Source: Hoylesella oralis ATCC 33269
GTDB taxonomy: Bacteria > Bacteroidota > Bacteroidia > Bacteroidales > Bacteroidaceae
Assembly (NCBI RefSeq): GCF_000185145.2
Contig: NZ_GL833118.1
Coordinates: 62,001 to 126,000 of the forward strand
DNA: 64,000 nucleotides
Direction of reading: 5' to 3'
Position numbers and translations under genes: made by a program. Positions 1 through 8,226 of the stretch are shown piece by piece (positions within the stretch are counted from its first letter, which is position 1; each line of letters begins with the position of its first letter). The notes under the pieces were generated by a model, which saw only the letters and a program-made list of their open reading frames with translations, was not told where the DNA came from and did no database searches.

Positions 1-38
1 GTTGGACGACCACCTTTTTTATATTCTGTTTTTATCAT
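1..38 (-). CDS. MobC-like mobilization protein, N-terminal fragment (cut by left edge)
   Basis: Only the first dozen codons lie in the window: the reading frame from the ATG at 38 gives MIKTEYKKGGRP. A Lys-rich start ending in KKGGRP is typical of the plasmid/IME relaxosome accessory protein MobC of Bacteroidetes, which helps the relaxase at oriT. The frame stays open upstream to an ATG at 185 that overlaps the primase stop as ATGA, so a 49-residue longer start is possible. I prefer 38 because the extension is low-complexity and contains a long hairpin (106-147). The identification rests on a very short stretch and on the mobile-element context. Confidence 0.45.
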   Translation of the reverse strand, partial: MIKTEYKKGGRP

Positions 39-105
39 ACTTGTTTCTTTAATTTGATTTGATGGAGACCAGCGGGATAATCCTCTGCAACGACTGTCAG
101 GAGGT

Positions 106-147
106 GGAGCAAGTGGTTTTGGTATGCCCAAAACATAAACTTGCTCC
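106..147. repeat. Nested inverted repeat, candidate oriT or mob regulatory hairpin
   Basis: The outer arms GGAGCAAGT (106-114) and ACTTGCTCC (139-147) are perfect complements. The inner arms GTTTTGG (116-122) and CCAAAAC (128-134) also pair perfectly around a 5-base loop. Together they form a long stem with small internal loops. It has no T-run on either side, so it does not look like a terminator. Its place just upstream of a mobC-like gene is where oriT usually lies in Bacteroidetes mobilizable elements; that role is inference. Confidence 0.6.
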
Positions 148-181
148 CCGAAAAACAGATTACGCAAAGCAAATCCTACAA

Positions 182-1072
182 TCATAGCTTAATCCCTTTG
201 ATTTTCTTGTTTTCTGTTTTCTCTGAATGCTTGAATTCAGCACATAAATACTCATTTAGGTCTTTATAATTCTGGAAGACGGAAGAGCAGTCTTGAACAG
301 CAAAACCGTTTCTTTTAAGTTGTTCTAAAGTCCGCTTTCCTCCTTCATCATTATCTAAATATGAACAGATGAACTTGTGCTTTGAAAGAAAAAATCTTGA
401 CTTTTTGATATTATTAATCGAGTTCAGTATCAGTGCAGCTTTCTTCTCTTCATCTGGACTCATCGTAAGCAGACTAAGATAATCCATAAAACCTTCAAAC
501 AGATTGATTTGTTCTGAAGGACTGGGAACATACGACACATCGGAAGGAGGCAAACACCCTTTGAAGTATGGATTGCGCAACGCATACCCATAAGAATTGT
601 TTGGAAAACCTATTGCGTAAAAACTTCTATCACCAATTCTATAATGGATCTCCTTACAATATTTTTTCGCAATGTTCAGATTGATTCCTCTATGTGTGAA
701 ATATTCTATGAGATTCGGATGACATAAGAAGGTAGAGCCGATAATCTCTATACGTGATTGGCTTGGAGAATTCGTTTCGCTATTAGCTATGGATAATTTC
801 GGCAGGATATTTTGTTTGCCATTAAACAACTCTATAGCTTGTATTAAACTGCAATTATGTAATTTCTTAACTAAATCTATAAGACTCCCACCTTCATCAA
901 GTGCAAAGTCATACCATAGATTTTGGTTATAATCAACTTTGAAACTTGGAGTATGTTCATTTCGGAATGGACTTTTATACATTCCGTAATAGCCATAATT
1001 TTTTATAGGGTATATAGACATACTACCTAAGTAATCTTTAATTGATATTGCTTTAATTTCATCTATTGTCAT
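182..1072 (-). CDS. Toprim-domain primase-like protein with zinc-less CHC2 fold
   Basis: This 296-residue protein resembles the DnaG-type primases carried by Bacteroidetes mobile elements. Residues 1 to about 80 follow the CHC2 pattern (SPFRNEHTPSF, then WYDFALDEGGSLIDLV), but the zinc-binding Cys/His residues are absent. A Toprim core follows, with the acidic EGFMDYL motif (Glu about 193) and a DxD motif in YLDNDEGG (Asp about 240 and 242), the expected metal ligands. Such proteins are thought to prime replication or conversion of the transferred strand. It lies downstream of the VirE-like helicase across a 218-base gap holding repeats, and its stop overlaps an ATG of the mob reading frame. 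Confidence 0.8.
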   Translation of the reverse strand: MTIDEIKAISIKDYLGSMSIYPIKNYGYYGMYKSPFRNEHTPSFKVDYNQNLWYDFALDEGGSLIDLVKKLHNCSLIQAIELFNGKQNILPKLSIANSETNSPSQSRIEIIGSTFLCHPNLIEYFTHRGINLNIAKKYCKEIHYRIGDRSFYAIGFPNNSYGYALRNPYFKGCLPPSDVSYVPSPSEQINLFEGFMDYLSLLTMSPDEEKKAALILNSINNIKKSRFFLSKHKFICSYLDNDEGGKRTLEQLKRNGFAVQDCSSVFQNYKDLNEYLCAEFKHSEKTENKKIKGIKL

Positions 1073-1097
1073 ACTTGTAACTTTTAAGTTTAGTACT

Positions 1098-1290
1098 TAC
1101 TACAATGTGATATTCTTGTAAGTCATTGGCAATGAAAGAAAAATATGTAGTACTAACTATCTTTGTAGTAATCATTGCACATGTATATGGTAGGTTGGTA
1201 GTAATGAGGTAGTAATACCTTATATCATTATTTACTACGGTCTAACCTTTTTTCTTTCAATGCTTTATCTCTCTTTGTAGTAAAGTAGTA
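1098..1290. repeat. Cluster of GTAGTA repeats, iteron-like
   Basis: The tract between the helicase and primase genes has six direct copies of GTAGTA (starts 1147, 1165, 1198, 1209, 1277, 1285) and two inverted copies TACTAC (1098, 1233), often followed by A. Two longer arms, GCAATGAAAGAAAA near 1130 and TTTTCTTTCAATGC near 1250, are inverted with one mismatch. Eight copies of a 6-mer in 193 bases is far above chance. This could be an origin bound by the element's replication proteins, or an operator for the primase/mob genes; the sequence does not decide. Confidence 0.5.
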
Positions 1291-2505
1291 TTAATAATTA
1301 GTATTGTAACTTTGAATAAAGGGATTTGGAACAATCTTGCGTATATGATAGACATACATTGGATTGCCACTTATCCTTTTGGATTTCCGCAAGAAACCAG
1401 CCTTTTTCAAGGCTTCTCCCATTCTCCTTTCACTTAGGTTAAGCGTTGTATATCCACGCAAATAGTTTAGGATTTCAGAAGTGGTCATATAACTCTCTTC
1501 GGTTGCTGCTGGCTTTTCCATGCCTTTAAGAAGCATTTCATACTCAACAGTCTGCACTTGAAACCCTTCGCTCTCTTGATGCAGTTCAGCTATTTCCTCT
1601 TCATTGAACCAGTAATGATAGTCAACTCTCCACAATTCAACTGCCTCGGAGTACACCTTGTTGATATTAATCTCTTTAGCTGTGTCAATATCAATATGTT
1701 CAACTTCAAAAGGTAGAAAGCGACGACTGCCTGTCGGATCTGTTAGAAAATCATTACCATTAACAGATGCCATAAAGCTTGCTAAGTGAGGATACTCTTC
1801 TATGTAAGTGTCGTATGGTCTACGATATTTTACTCTTGGTGTCGTTATCAGATTCTTCAATTCATTTTCATCTCTCTTATTGAGTGCCTTTAACTGGTCG
1901 TCAATATTGATAAAAAGATATTCTGCAATCAATGTTTGTACATCTTTTCCCTGTGGGTCTATCTTTCCTGTGAAAAGATAACTCTTCAGTTCTTCTGGGC
2001 AGAGTAAATCAAGGAAAGTTGTTTTGAATTTTCCTTGTTCACCTGTAAGAACTAAACATGTATGATTACGACACTGTAAATCATCCATAGCATTGGCTAC
2101 GACAGCAACCAACCATTTTACAAAGTAGTGTTTCCATTTATCAGGATTTCTCACCACAACACAATTTGCCAACCTTATAATTTCAGATTCATCTTCACCT
2201 TTAGGCTTTGGAAGATTCAACAAATACTCACGAATTGGGTTAACTTTATTGCAAAAGTCGCTCTCCAATATTGCTCGAATATTATCTGCTGGAGTATATA
2301 TTCCCAAAGTCCCATCTACCAGCCGACGCATAGAATTAATATCATACTTAGTAAGAGGACGGAATGAAGTATTAGAATCTTGTTCTCGAAACTCTGTTCT
2401 ACTTTTAACTGTATTAAAACGAAAAGCATAATGCTCTTTCAAGAATTGCTCTATGCGTTCATTCTTAGATTGCTTGGCTCGCCCTTCAGCTCTTTCCTTT
2501 TCCAT
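1291..2505 (-). CDS. VirE/VapE-family P-loop protein (mobile-element helicase-like)
   Basis: This 404-residue protein matches the virulence-associated E family of superfamily-3-like ATPases found beside primases in mobile elements. A Walker A loop GEQGKFKTT is at about 155-163, a Walker B-like FINIDDQ at about 199-204, and the signature with Asn in SVNGNDFL then TGSRRFLPF follows at about 250-265. The tail (YMTTSEILNYLRG onward) is winged-helix-like. It starts 11 bases after the preceding HTH gene, so the two are probably cotranscribed. The expected role is strand unwinding during replication of the excised element. Confidence 0.8.
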   Translation of the reverse strand: MEKERAEGRAKQSKNERIEQFLKEHYAFRFNTVKSRTEFREQDSNTSFRPLTKYDINSMRRLVDGTLGIYTPADNIRAILESDFCNKVNPIREYLLNLPKPKGEDESEIIRLANCVVVRNPDKWKHYFVKWLVAVVANAMDDLQCRNHTCLVLTGEQGKFKTTFLDLLCPEELKSYLFTGKIDPQGKDVQTLIAEYLFINIDDQLKALNKRDENELKNLITTPRVKYRRPYDTYIEEYPHLASFMASVNGNDFLTDPTGSRRFLPFEVEHIDIDTAKEININKVYSEAVELWRVDYHYWFNEEEIAELHQESEGFQVQTVEYEMLLKGMEKPAATEESYMTTSEILNYLRGYTTLNLSERRMGEALKKAGFLRKSKRISGNPMYVYHIRKIVPNPFIQSYNTNY

Positions 2506-2516
2506 AATACATATAT

Positions 2517-2873
2517 TTATAAAAGGGAAGAATCAGAATGTTTCTCAGAGATAAAAGTTTTTGCCTCCTCGTTGATTTCGGCAACAGTCTTTTTCTTACC
2601 TCCTTCAATCCATGCCAACAACTCATCTTCAAAAAAATAGAGATGCTTACCATTCTTATAACAAGGTAGTAAGCGTTTTCGTACTAAGGTGTAAACTGTT
2701 GGCTTGGCTTTCCCTATTAGTTTACACGCATCATCTATTCCAATAGGAATACGTTTGGGAGGGACAATAGGTTTTTGTCCTTTACATACTAAATTCTTGA
2801 TTTCAGCAACTTCGCTGACTAAGTGAGCAACTGCCTTTGGCAAGTTCTCAAAAGTGATTTCATTTTGTACCAT
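2517..2873 (-). CDS. Helix-turn-helix protein, excisionase/Xis-like
   Basis: This is a 118-residue protein. Residues about 45-90 form an excisionase-type (HTH_17) winged helix: IGIDDACKLIGKAKPTVYTLV followed by the wing KNGKHLYFFEDELLAWI. The N-terminal 40 residues include a possible short coiled coil (VAHLVSEVAEIKNLV). It heads the replication/mobilization operon just beyond the terminator at 2912-2947. Proteins of this kind act as recombination directionality factors or as repressors of the mob genes; which applies here cannot be told. Confidence 0.75.
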   Translation of the reverse strand: MVQNEITFENLPKAVAHLVSEVAEIKNLVCKGQKPIVPPKRIPIGIDDACKLIGKAKPTVYTLVRKRLLPCYKNGKHLYFFEDELLAWIEGGKKKTVAEINEEAKTFISEKHSDSSLL

Positions 2874-2911
2874 AATACTTGTTATTGATTTTTACGGTGC
2901 AAATGAAAAAA

Positions 2912-2947
2912 GTGTTTCCTCTGTGTCCTAAGACACAGAAGAAACAC
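2912..2947 (-). terminator. Rho-independent terminator of the integrase operon
   Basis: Two 16-base arms (2912-2927 and 2932-2947) pair with a single mismatch around the loop CTAA. Read on the minus strand, the stem is followed by TTTTTTCATTT. It lies 25 bases beyond the stop of the 246-residue membrane protein and separates the integration operon from the replication/mobilization operon. Confidence 0.85.
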
Positions 2948-2972
2948 TATAAAAACACAATAGGTTTGTGTG

Positions 2973-3713
2973 TTATTCTGTTATTTGGTGGTCTGAAAGG
3001 CTTTGTACAATAGGTATAGTGCCTTTCTTCTCATCATCACGGAGATGGCTTTTTATGCTTCCAACTTCCACATCTTTGAATGTGATGGCAAAAACCTGCT
3101 TAAGGAACTGCGAAATTTCATCTTGTTTGCCAACTCTAAAATGGTTCCATATATTCCAACCAAAATGAAACAGGTCTAAGGCAACTAAACCTTTAATATT
3201 AATTGGTTCAACGTGTGATAAGGGAAGCTTGGCGGAGTACAACTCTATATATTCACAAAGCTTGAGCAAATCTTTATCTGAAACATAAGGTGCGAATTGC
3301 TGTTGAGTATATTTAATAGCTATAGCACGTTTATCTTGTACTTTCTGGTCCATTAACTTTTGTTGCTGTTGCCGAATTGAGTCAAAGTCCATTGATTGTT
3401 GCTGTTGTGTGGAAGATGGACTGTCAACACCGTCTACTACTTGTCCAGCGTCGGATGCTTTATCATTTGTTTTCTCTTCTTGTTTCTTTGGAAAGAAAAA
3501 CTTGACTAATGCCGTAAATAGTCCCTCAACCAAAATAGACAATATAGAATAAATGATGATGCCTATGGCAACAACACTCCAAAAGACTATTTGTGCAGTA
3601 AATTCATCAACCCCTAAACGTAAGGCAACCACTCTTGCAAACAACGCAATGATGACACAAACAACAAGAACGGACAGATAAACTACGATATGTTCAAAAT
3701 ATTTGGTATTCAT
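2973..3713 (-). CDS. Membrane protein of unknown function in the integrase operon
   Basis: I do not recognise this 246-residue protein. It has two predicted membrane helices (about 8-27 and 40-68), then a charged and Gln-rich linker (about 75-125, with QQQQ runs), then a soluble domain of about 120 residues beginning at YTQQQFAPYVSD. It starts 14 bases after the integrase stop and is followed by a terminator, so it is the last gene of the integration operon. The topology suggests a small membrane anchor with a cytoplasmic C-terminal domain. A role in mating-channel coupling, exclusion or defence is only speculation. Confidence 0.75.
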   Translation of the reverse strand: MNTKYFEHIVVYLSVLVVCVIIALFARVVALRLGVDEFTAQIVFWSVVAIGIIIYSILSILVEGLFTALVKFFFPKKQEEKTNDKASDAGQVVDGVDSPSSTQQQQSMDFDSIRQQQQKLMDQKVQDKRAIAIKYTQQQFAPYVSDKDLLKLCEYIELYSAKLPLSHVEPINIKGLVALDLFHFGWNIWNHFRVGKQDEISQFLKQVFAITFKDVEVGSIKSHLRDDEKKGTIPIVQSLSDHQITE

Positions 3714-3727
3714 ATTATGTTGTCGAA

Positions 3728-4984
3728 TTAAGTTTTATCATTTTCAATATCTATTTGAATAGCATTGGCTGCTTTATTTTTCTTTTCATCGACAACTTTT
3801 GCATATACTTGAGTTGTTTTGACATTTGTATGCCCAAGCATCTTGCTTACAGTATAAATGTCTGTTCCGTTTGCAAGTTGAAGGGTAGCAAATGTGTGCC
3901 TAAAGCAATGAAAGCTGAGGTGCTTCTGAATACCAGCTTTTTCAATCCATGCCCTTAATGGACGAGAAATCCAAGAAGGATTTGGTAACCCTTCAAAAAC
4001 AAGTTGTTCTGGTTGTCTTGGCTCTCCGCAAAGCTTAAACGCCTGTTCCGAGATAGGCATATACTCTACCCCTTTTGTCTTTTTCTGAGTAAAGAGAAGT
4101 TTGGCTTGGTTTCCTTCTATAGCTATTTCATTCCATTTTAGTTTTTGAATGTCGCAATGTCTTAATCCTGTCAGAGCTGAGAATAGTGCAGCTCGTTTAA
4201 GTACATCCCGTTCACAAGGAGTATTAGCTAACTTGTTAAGTTCATCAAGGGTTAAGTATTCCCTTCGGGATTCTTGTTCCTGTATGCCTTTGATTTTTGC
4301 AGATAAATCTATGGTCAAATATCCGTCTATGAATGCTTGTTTGAGTGCAGCCTTAAAAATAGAAAAATATGTGGAAGCTGTGTTTCGTGATATTGTTCCT
4401 TTTTTACCTCCACCGCAAGGAGCGGATAACAAGAAATACTTGAAATCTTCTGCCAATCTATTATCTATCTGTGAAAAGAGCAGCGTGTCTCCAGCAAACA
4501 TTTTCAATAAAACGTGTACTCGCTCCCAGTTTGTTTGAATTGAAAGGGAACTATTACGGTGTCGCTTGTCTGCCACTTTATCAAAGTACTTGATGAAATT
4601 TTGTTGCAATCGTTCTTTCTGTTCTGCTTGTGCTGTTTCTGTGTCACTATACAAGCTTGCATTATCATATTCACGCTGCCGTAGTTTTCTAACACTATCT
4701 GCATAAATACAGGCCTCTTGGTCTATCTCACTTTTGCACAAGATAATTCCATTCAAGTCCCGTTTAGGTTTGAAAGTTTGGGTCGCTTCGGTAGTACGGG
4801 CTGTTCTACTTTTATCCCAAATAGGAGTAGTGATTGTTCTGTTTAGATACTCACGCACTCTTTGTGGAGAATCTTTACCAACTACCCTCACAGGATAGCT
4901 TTCTATATACAGGTACCATTCTTTTCGATAGGCACTCTTTCGCAATCGTACTGTTGCCTTTGTATTATCAAGTTCCTTTCTCAT
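3728..4984 (-). CDS. Tyrosine recombinase (integrase)
   Basis: This 418-residue integrase has the N-terminal Arm-binding-like domain and SAM-like core-binding domain of the Bacteroidetes type, with the catalytic domain from about residue 245. The full set of catalytic residues is visible: Arg about 275 (TGLRHCDI), a Lys in TQKKTKG, His359 and Arg362 in HCFRHTF, His385 in LGHTN, and the nucleophile Tyr about 393 (TTQVYAK). It should integrate and excise the element. The gene starts 13 bases after the upstream zinc-ribbon/HTH gene. It is intact, so the element may still be active if its left half is complete. Confidence 0.93.
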   Translation of the reverse strand: MRKELDNTKATVRLRKSAYRKEWYLYIESYPVRVVGKDSPQRVREYLNRTITTPIWDKSRTARTTEATQTFKPKRDLNGIILCKSEIDQEACIYADSVRKLRQREYDNASLYSDTETAQAEQKERLQQNFIKYFDKVADKRHRNSSLSIQTNWERVHVLLKMFAGDTLLFSQIDNRLAEDFKYFLLSAPCGGGKKGTISRNTASTYFSIFKAALKQAFIDGYLTIDLSAKIKGIQEQESRREYLTLDELNKLANTPCERDVLKRAALFSALTGLRHCDIQKLKWNEIAIEGNQAKLLFTQKKTKGVEYMPISEQAFKLCGEPRQPEQLVFEGLPNPSWISRPLRAWIEKAGIQKHLSFHCFRHTFATLQLANGTDIYTVSKMLGHTNVKTTQVYAKVVDEKKNKAANAIQIDIENDKT

Positions 4985-4997
4985 TGTATGTCGTGGG

Positions 4998-5555
4998 TTA
5001 GTGTTTATACAAATTGTCTATCTCTGATTTTGGCACATAGACGTAATTACCAATCTGCCTTGTTGGAATAGAATATTTGCGAATATGCAGATATACAGTA
5101 CTATCATGGATACCAAACTTCTTAGCTATTTCTCCAATCGTATAACAATCTTCAGGCTCAAGCCGATAAGTCTTTACTTCCGATTGTTTTTCTTTTCTTC
5201 TTTCATCGTAAGGACGTAGATTAAAGCGTTCTTGTAAATCAGCTTTGCAAATACGTATCATCCTTAGTCCGAGGTTATAATAACGGACTTGCTTGTTTCT
5301 GATTAAGCGATAAAGGGAATCTCGTCCAATATCAAATAATGCAGTTGCATCAGCTATTGAGAGATAAGGCTGGTTCTTCGGAACTCTCGCTGCCTTTTCT
5401 CTTTTCAATGCATCTAACAGTTCTTCCTTTTTTCTTTGTTTGTATGCAGCTTGAGAACAGTTCTTAGAGCAATATCTAGAGGTAAGCGTCTTTGCAATAA
5501 AAGATTTACCACAAATTTCGCATTTCCGCTCTATTTGAAATTTTGCACTCGCCAT
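4998..5555 (-). CDS. Zinc-ribbon plus double helix-turn-helix protein
   Basis: This 185-residue protein begins with a Cys4 zinc ribbon (CEICGKSF at about 13-20, then RYCSKNC at about 28-34) resembling the MYM/DUF2116-type fingers at the start of some Bacteroidetes IME regulators. Two separate excisionase-type HTH units follow: LSIADATALFDIGRDSLYRLI with a wing, and YTIGEIAKKFGIHDSTVYLHI with the wing IGNYVYVPKSEID. It is the first gene of the integrase operon and lies next to the direct repeats at the element end, so it probably binds att DNA or controls int. The exact role is unknown. Confidence 0.75.
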   Translation of the reverse strand: MASAKFQIERKCEICGKSFIAKTLTSRYCSKNCSQAAYKQRKKEELLDALKREKAARVPKNQPYLSIADATALFDIGRDSLYRLIRNKQVRYYNLGLRMIRICKADLQERFNLRPYDERRKEKQSEVKTYRLEPEDCYTIGEIAKKFGIHDSTVYLHIRKYSIPTRQIGNYVYVPKSEIDNLYKH

Positions 5556-5593
5556 ACTATTTGTATCTATTTGATTATCAATCTATCTTTTAA

Positions 5594-5674
5594 ATTAAGT
5601 CGCACTTTATCTCCTATTAAGTCGCGGCACAAATATGGTACAAATATAAGCACAAAAACGATTAAAAACGATAA
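5594..5674. repeat. Tandem direct repeats at the element end, candidate att arm sites
   Basis: Three pairs of short direct repeats lie in 81 bases: ATTAAGTCGC at 5594 and 5616, ACAAATAT at 5629 and 5640, and AAAAACGAT(T/A)A at 5654 and 5664. Spacings are 22, 11 and 10 bases, close to whole helical turns, as expected for integrase or excisionase binding sites. The tract lies between the operon start and the dnaK terminator, where the element's right end should be. The core crossover sequence cannot be named because the other end is outside the window. Confidence 0.5.
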
Positions 5675-5698
5675 GATTTAATTATTATTAAGAAATAA

Positions 5699-5731
5699 AA
5701 ATCCCAGCAACTTATTATGTTACTGGGATTT
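5699..5731. terminator. Bidirectional terminator hairpin downstream of dnaK
   Basis: Arms 5699-5711 and 5719-5731 (AAATCCCAGCAAC and GTTACTGGGATTT) pair with one mismatch around a 7-base loop. A-rich sequence on one side and T-rich on the other make it a terminator in both directions. It lies 32 bases beyond the dnaK stop, and the mobile element begins just past it. Confidence 0.8.
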
Positions 5732-5762
5732 ACTTATTTTTGATTAGTGTTTGTTAGCACTT

Positions 5763-7676
5763 TTACTTCACTTCCTCGAAATCGGCATCTTGGATGGTGT
5801 CGTCTTGTTTGGGGCCACTGTCTTGTGATTGGGTGCCGGCTTGCTGACCGGCATCTGCGTCGGGTTGCGGGCCTGCTTGGCTGTACATCTGCTGGCTGGC
5901 GGTCTGCATCACCGTGTTGAGGTTATTGATGGCTGTGTCGATGGCAGCAACGTCGGCGGCCTTGTGGGCGTCCTTGAGTTGCTGAAGTGCCTGCTCGATG
6001 CCGGGCTTCTGGTCGGCAGGAATCTTGTCGGCATTGTCTTTCAGGAAGTTCTCTGTGGTGAATATCAGCGAGTCGGCCTGATTCATCTTGTCCACTTTCT
6101 CGCGCTCGGCCTTGTCGGCTGCGGCGTTCTGTTCGGCCTCGGCCTTCATACGGTCGATTTCTTCTTGACTCAAACCGCTGCTGGCCTCGATACGTATCTT
6201 CTGTTCCTTGCCCGTTGCCTTGTCCTTGGCGCTGACGTTGAGAATACCGTTGGCATCGATGTCGAACGTTACCTCGATCTGCGGAACACCGCGGCGAGCA
6301 GGAGCAATGCCTTCGAGGTTAAACTGTCCGATGCTCTTGTTCTGCGAAGCCATGGGGCGTTCGCCCTGTAAAACGTGGATGGTTACGGCAGTCTGGTTGT
6401 CTACTGCTGTAGAGAATACTTCGCTCTTCTTAGCCGGAATAGTGGTGTTGGCATCGATTAGCTTCGTCATTACGCCGCCCATTGTCTCGATACCGAGCGT
6501 AAGAGGTGTAACGTCGAGCAACACAATGTCGCCTACACCGCTCTCCTTATTTAATATGGCACCTTGGATGGCTGCACCTACGGCTACCACTTCGTCGGGA
6601 TTAACACCCTTCGAAGGCTCCTTGCCGAAGTAGTTCTTCACCAATGTCTGCACGGCAGGAATACGGCTCGAACCTCCTACGAGGATTACCTCGTCTATAT
6701 CAGACGTCTGCAACTTGGCATCGCGCATGGCATTCTGGCAAGGTACGAGACAAGCCTGTATCAAGTCGTGGGCCAACTGCTCGAACTGAGCACGCGTAAG
6801 CGTCTTTACCAAGTGCTTGGGCACGCCGCCTTCTGCCGAAATGTAAGGCAGATTGATTTCGGTAGAGGTAGAAGAGCTCAACTCTATCTTAGCCTTTTCG
6901 GCAGCTTCTTTCAGGCGTTGCATGGCCATCGGATCTTTGCTGAGGTCGATACCTTCGTCGGCCTTGAAGCCTTGAACCAGCCAATCGATGATTACTTGGT
7001 CGAAGTCGTCGCCGCCAAGGTGTGTGTCTCCATTAGTCGAAAGCACCTCGAACACGCCGCCGCCGAACTCCAAGATAGAGATATCGAACGTACCTCCACC
7101 CAAATCGAATACGGCAATCTTCATATCTTTGTTAGCTTTGTCTACACCGTAGGCAAGAGCTGCAGCCGTAGGCTCGTTCACAATACGCTGCACGTTGAGC
7201 CCTGCAATCTCTCCGGCCTCCTTGGTTGCCTGACGCTGAGAGTCGGAGAAGTAAGCCGGCACGGTGATCACGGCATCGGTAACTTCCTGTCCGAGATAGT
7301 CTTCGGCAGTCTTCTTCATCTTCTGAAGAATCATTGCAGAGATTTCCTGCGGCGTGTATTTACGTCCTTCGATATCTACGCGCGGATAACCGTTCTCATC
7401 TACAACAGCGAACGGAACGCGCCCTACCTCTTTCTTACACTGCTCATAGGTTTCGCCCATGAAGCGTTTAATAGAGTAAACCGTGTTCTTCGGGTTGGTG
7501 ATAGCCTGACGCTTTGCAGGATCGCCCACCTTTCTTTCGCCGTCTTTCACAAAGCCTACTACCGAAGGAGTAGTACGCTTGCCTTCGCTGTTAGCTATTA
7601 CTACCGGCTCGTTGCCTTCAAATACGGCCACGCAGCTGTTGGTAGTTCCTAAATCAATTCCAATAATCTTTCCCAT
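5763..7676 (-). CDS. dnaK: Molecular chaperone DnaK (Hsp70)
   Basis: This 637-residue Hsp70 is full length. The ATPase domain opens with [13 protein letters not shown] and includes the phosphate loop [11 protein letters not shown]. The substrate-binding domain begins after [11 protein letters not shown], and the acidic tail ends in DADFEEVK. It refolds proteins with DnaJ and GrpE in the cytoplasm; neither partner is adjacent. The segment is visibly richer in G+C than the flanking mobile element. An inverted repeat CGAAC-N6-GTTCG lies 40 to 55 bases before the start codon. The terminator at 5699-5731 ends the transcript. Confidence 0.98.
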   Translation of the reverse strand: MGKIIGIDLGTTNSCVAVFEGNEPVVIANSEGKRTTPSVVGFVKDGERKVGDPAKRQAITNPKNTVYSIKRFMGETYEQCKKEVGRVPFAVVDENGYPRVDIEGRKYTPQEISAMILQKMKKTAEDYLGQEVTDAVITVPAYFSDSQRQATKEAGEIAGLNVQRIVNEPTAAALAYGVDKANKDMKIAVFDLGGGTFDISILEFGGGVFEVLSTNGDTHLGGDDFDQVIIDWLVQGFKADEGIDLSKDPMAMQRLKEAAEKAKIELSSSTSTEINLPYISAEGGVPKHLVKTLTRAQFEQLAHDLIQACLVPCQNAMRDAKLQTSDIDEVILVGGSSRIPAVQTLVKNYFGKEPSKGVNPDEVVAVGAAIQGAILNKESGVGDIVLLDVTPLTLGIETMGGVMTKLIDANTTIPAKKSEVFSTAVDNQTAVTIHVLQGERPMASQNKSIGQFNLEGIAPARRGVPQIEVTFDIDANGILNVSAKDKATGKEQKIRIEASSGLSQEEIDRMKAEAEQNAAADKAEREKVDKMNQADSLIFTTENFLKDNADKIPADQKPGIEQALQQLKDAHKAADVAAIDTAINNLNTVMQTASQQMYSQAGPQPDADAGQQAGTQSQDSGPKQDDTIQDADFEEVK

Positions 7677-7715
7677 AATTGTATATTATATTTCTGTTAT
7701 TATCTATGTATTATT

Positions 7716-7731
7716 CGAACAATAGCGTTCG
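7716..7731. promoter_or_regulatory. Inverted repeat in the dnaK promoter region, possible operator
   Basis: CGAAC (7716-7720) and GTTCG (7727-7731) are perfect inverted half-sites with a 6-base spacer, 40 bases upstream of the dnaK start. This is not the CIRCE element of HrcA. The same half-site recurs as the palindrome GTTCGAAC at 8250-8257 in front of the rclA remnant. A regulator binding both is possible but not shown. Confidence 0.35.
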
Positions 7732-7831
7732 GTTTCTTTATAACAAAACGTATGCCAAGGGGAAAGGCAGGAATGTCAGCATGCCAATTTGTCAGAAACG
7801 AGCGCAATATATTCCTCGTCCGACATAGGCA

Positions 7832-8226
7832 TCAGGCAAACAAATCGTTAAGACCTTCGCTGATTGTAGGGTGCGTAAAGATCATATTGTGCACATAGGA
7901 TGCCGGTATATGGTTATCGATAGCCATCTTAAAGAGATTGATTATCTCGTGGGAACCGGTACAAAACAGCGTAACTCCCAATATTTCACCGCTGTCATGA
8001 TCAACGATTGCTTTTAATATACCGTCGGTCTGCGCAAGAACTTTCGCTTTCGGAATGGCATCTGCGGGCAGTTTCTTCACATCTATGTTGCGCACGTTCC
8101 GCCATACATCTGCTCACTCTGTTCCACCAAAATCACCTGCCTGCCGTGTTTAGCCAAATCGGCCGCAAGCGTTTTGCCTGCTTTGCCGAAGCCTATGATC
8201 AGATTTTCTACTTGCATTCTTTCCAT
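7832..8226 (-). pseudogene. rclA-like flavin oxidoreductase, remnant of an internal deletion
   Basis: Two ends of one gene are joined with about 300 codons missing. From the ATG at 8226 (or 8217) the frame reads the FAD-binding start IIGFGKAGKTLA and the block YGGTC that normally continues into the redox-active Cys motif, but after four bases it hits TAG. In another frame the last 87 codons follow: the dimerization domain with FTHPTISEGLNDLF. Both parts resemble RclA, the reactive-chlorine-response pyridine nucleotide-disulfide oxidoreductase. The parts share GTGC at the junction, which suggests a short-repeat deletion. The redox cysteines, NAD domain and most of the FAD domain are gone, so no enzyme can be made. 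Confidence 0.88.

Noticed and set aside
1..5760. Possibility that the left region is a prophage
   Set aside because: No capsid, terminase, portal, tail or lysis genes are seen; gene content fits an integrative mobilizable element.
5829..7652. Long open frames on the plus strand opposite dnaK (up to 362 codons)
   Set aside because: They are antisense shadows of the strongly biased codons of dnaK, without start signals or family features.
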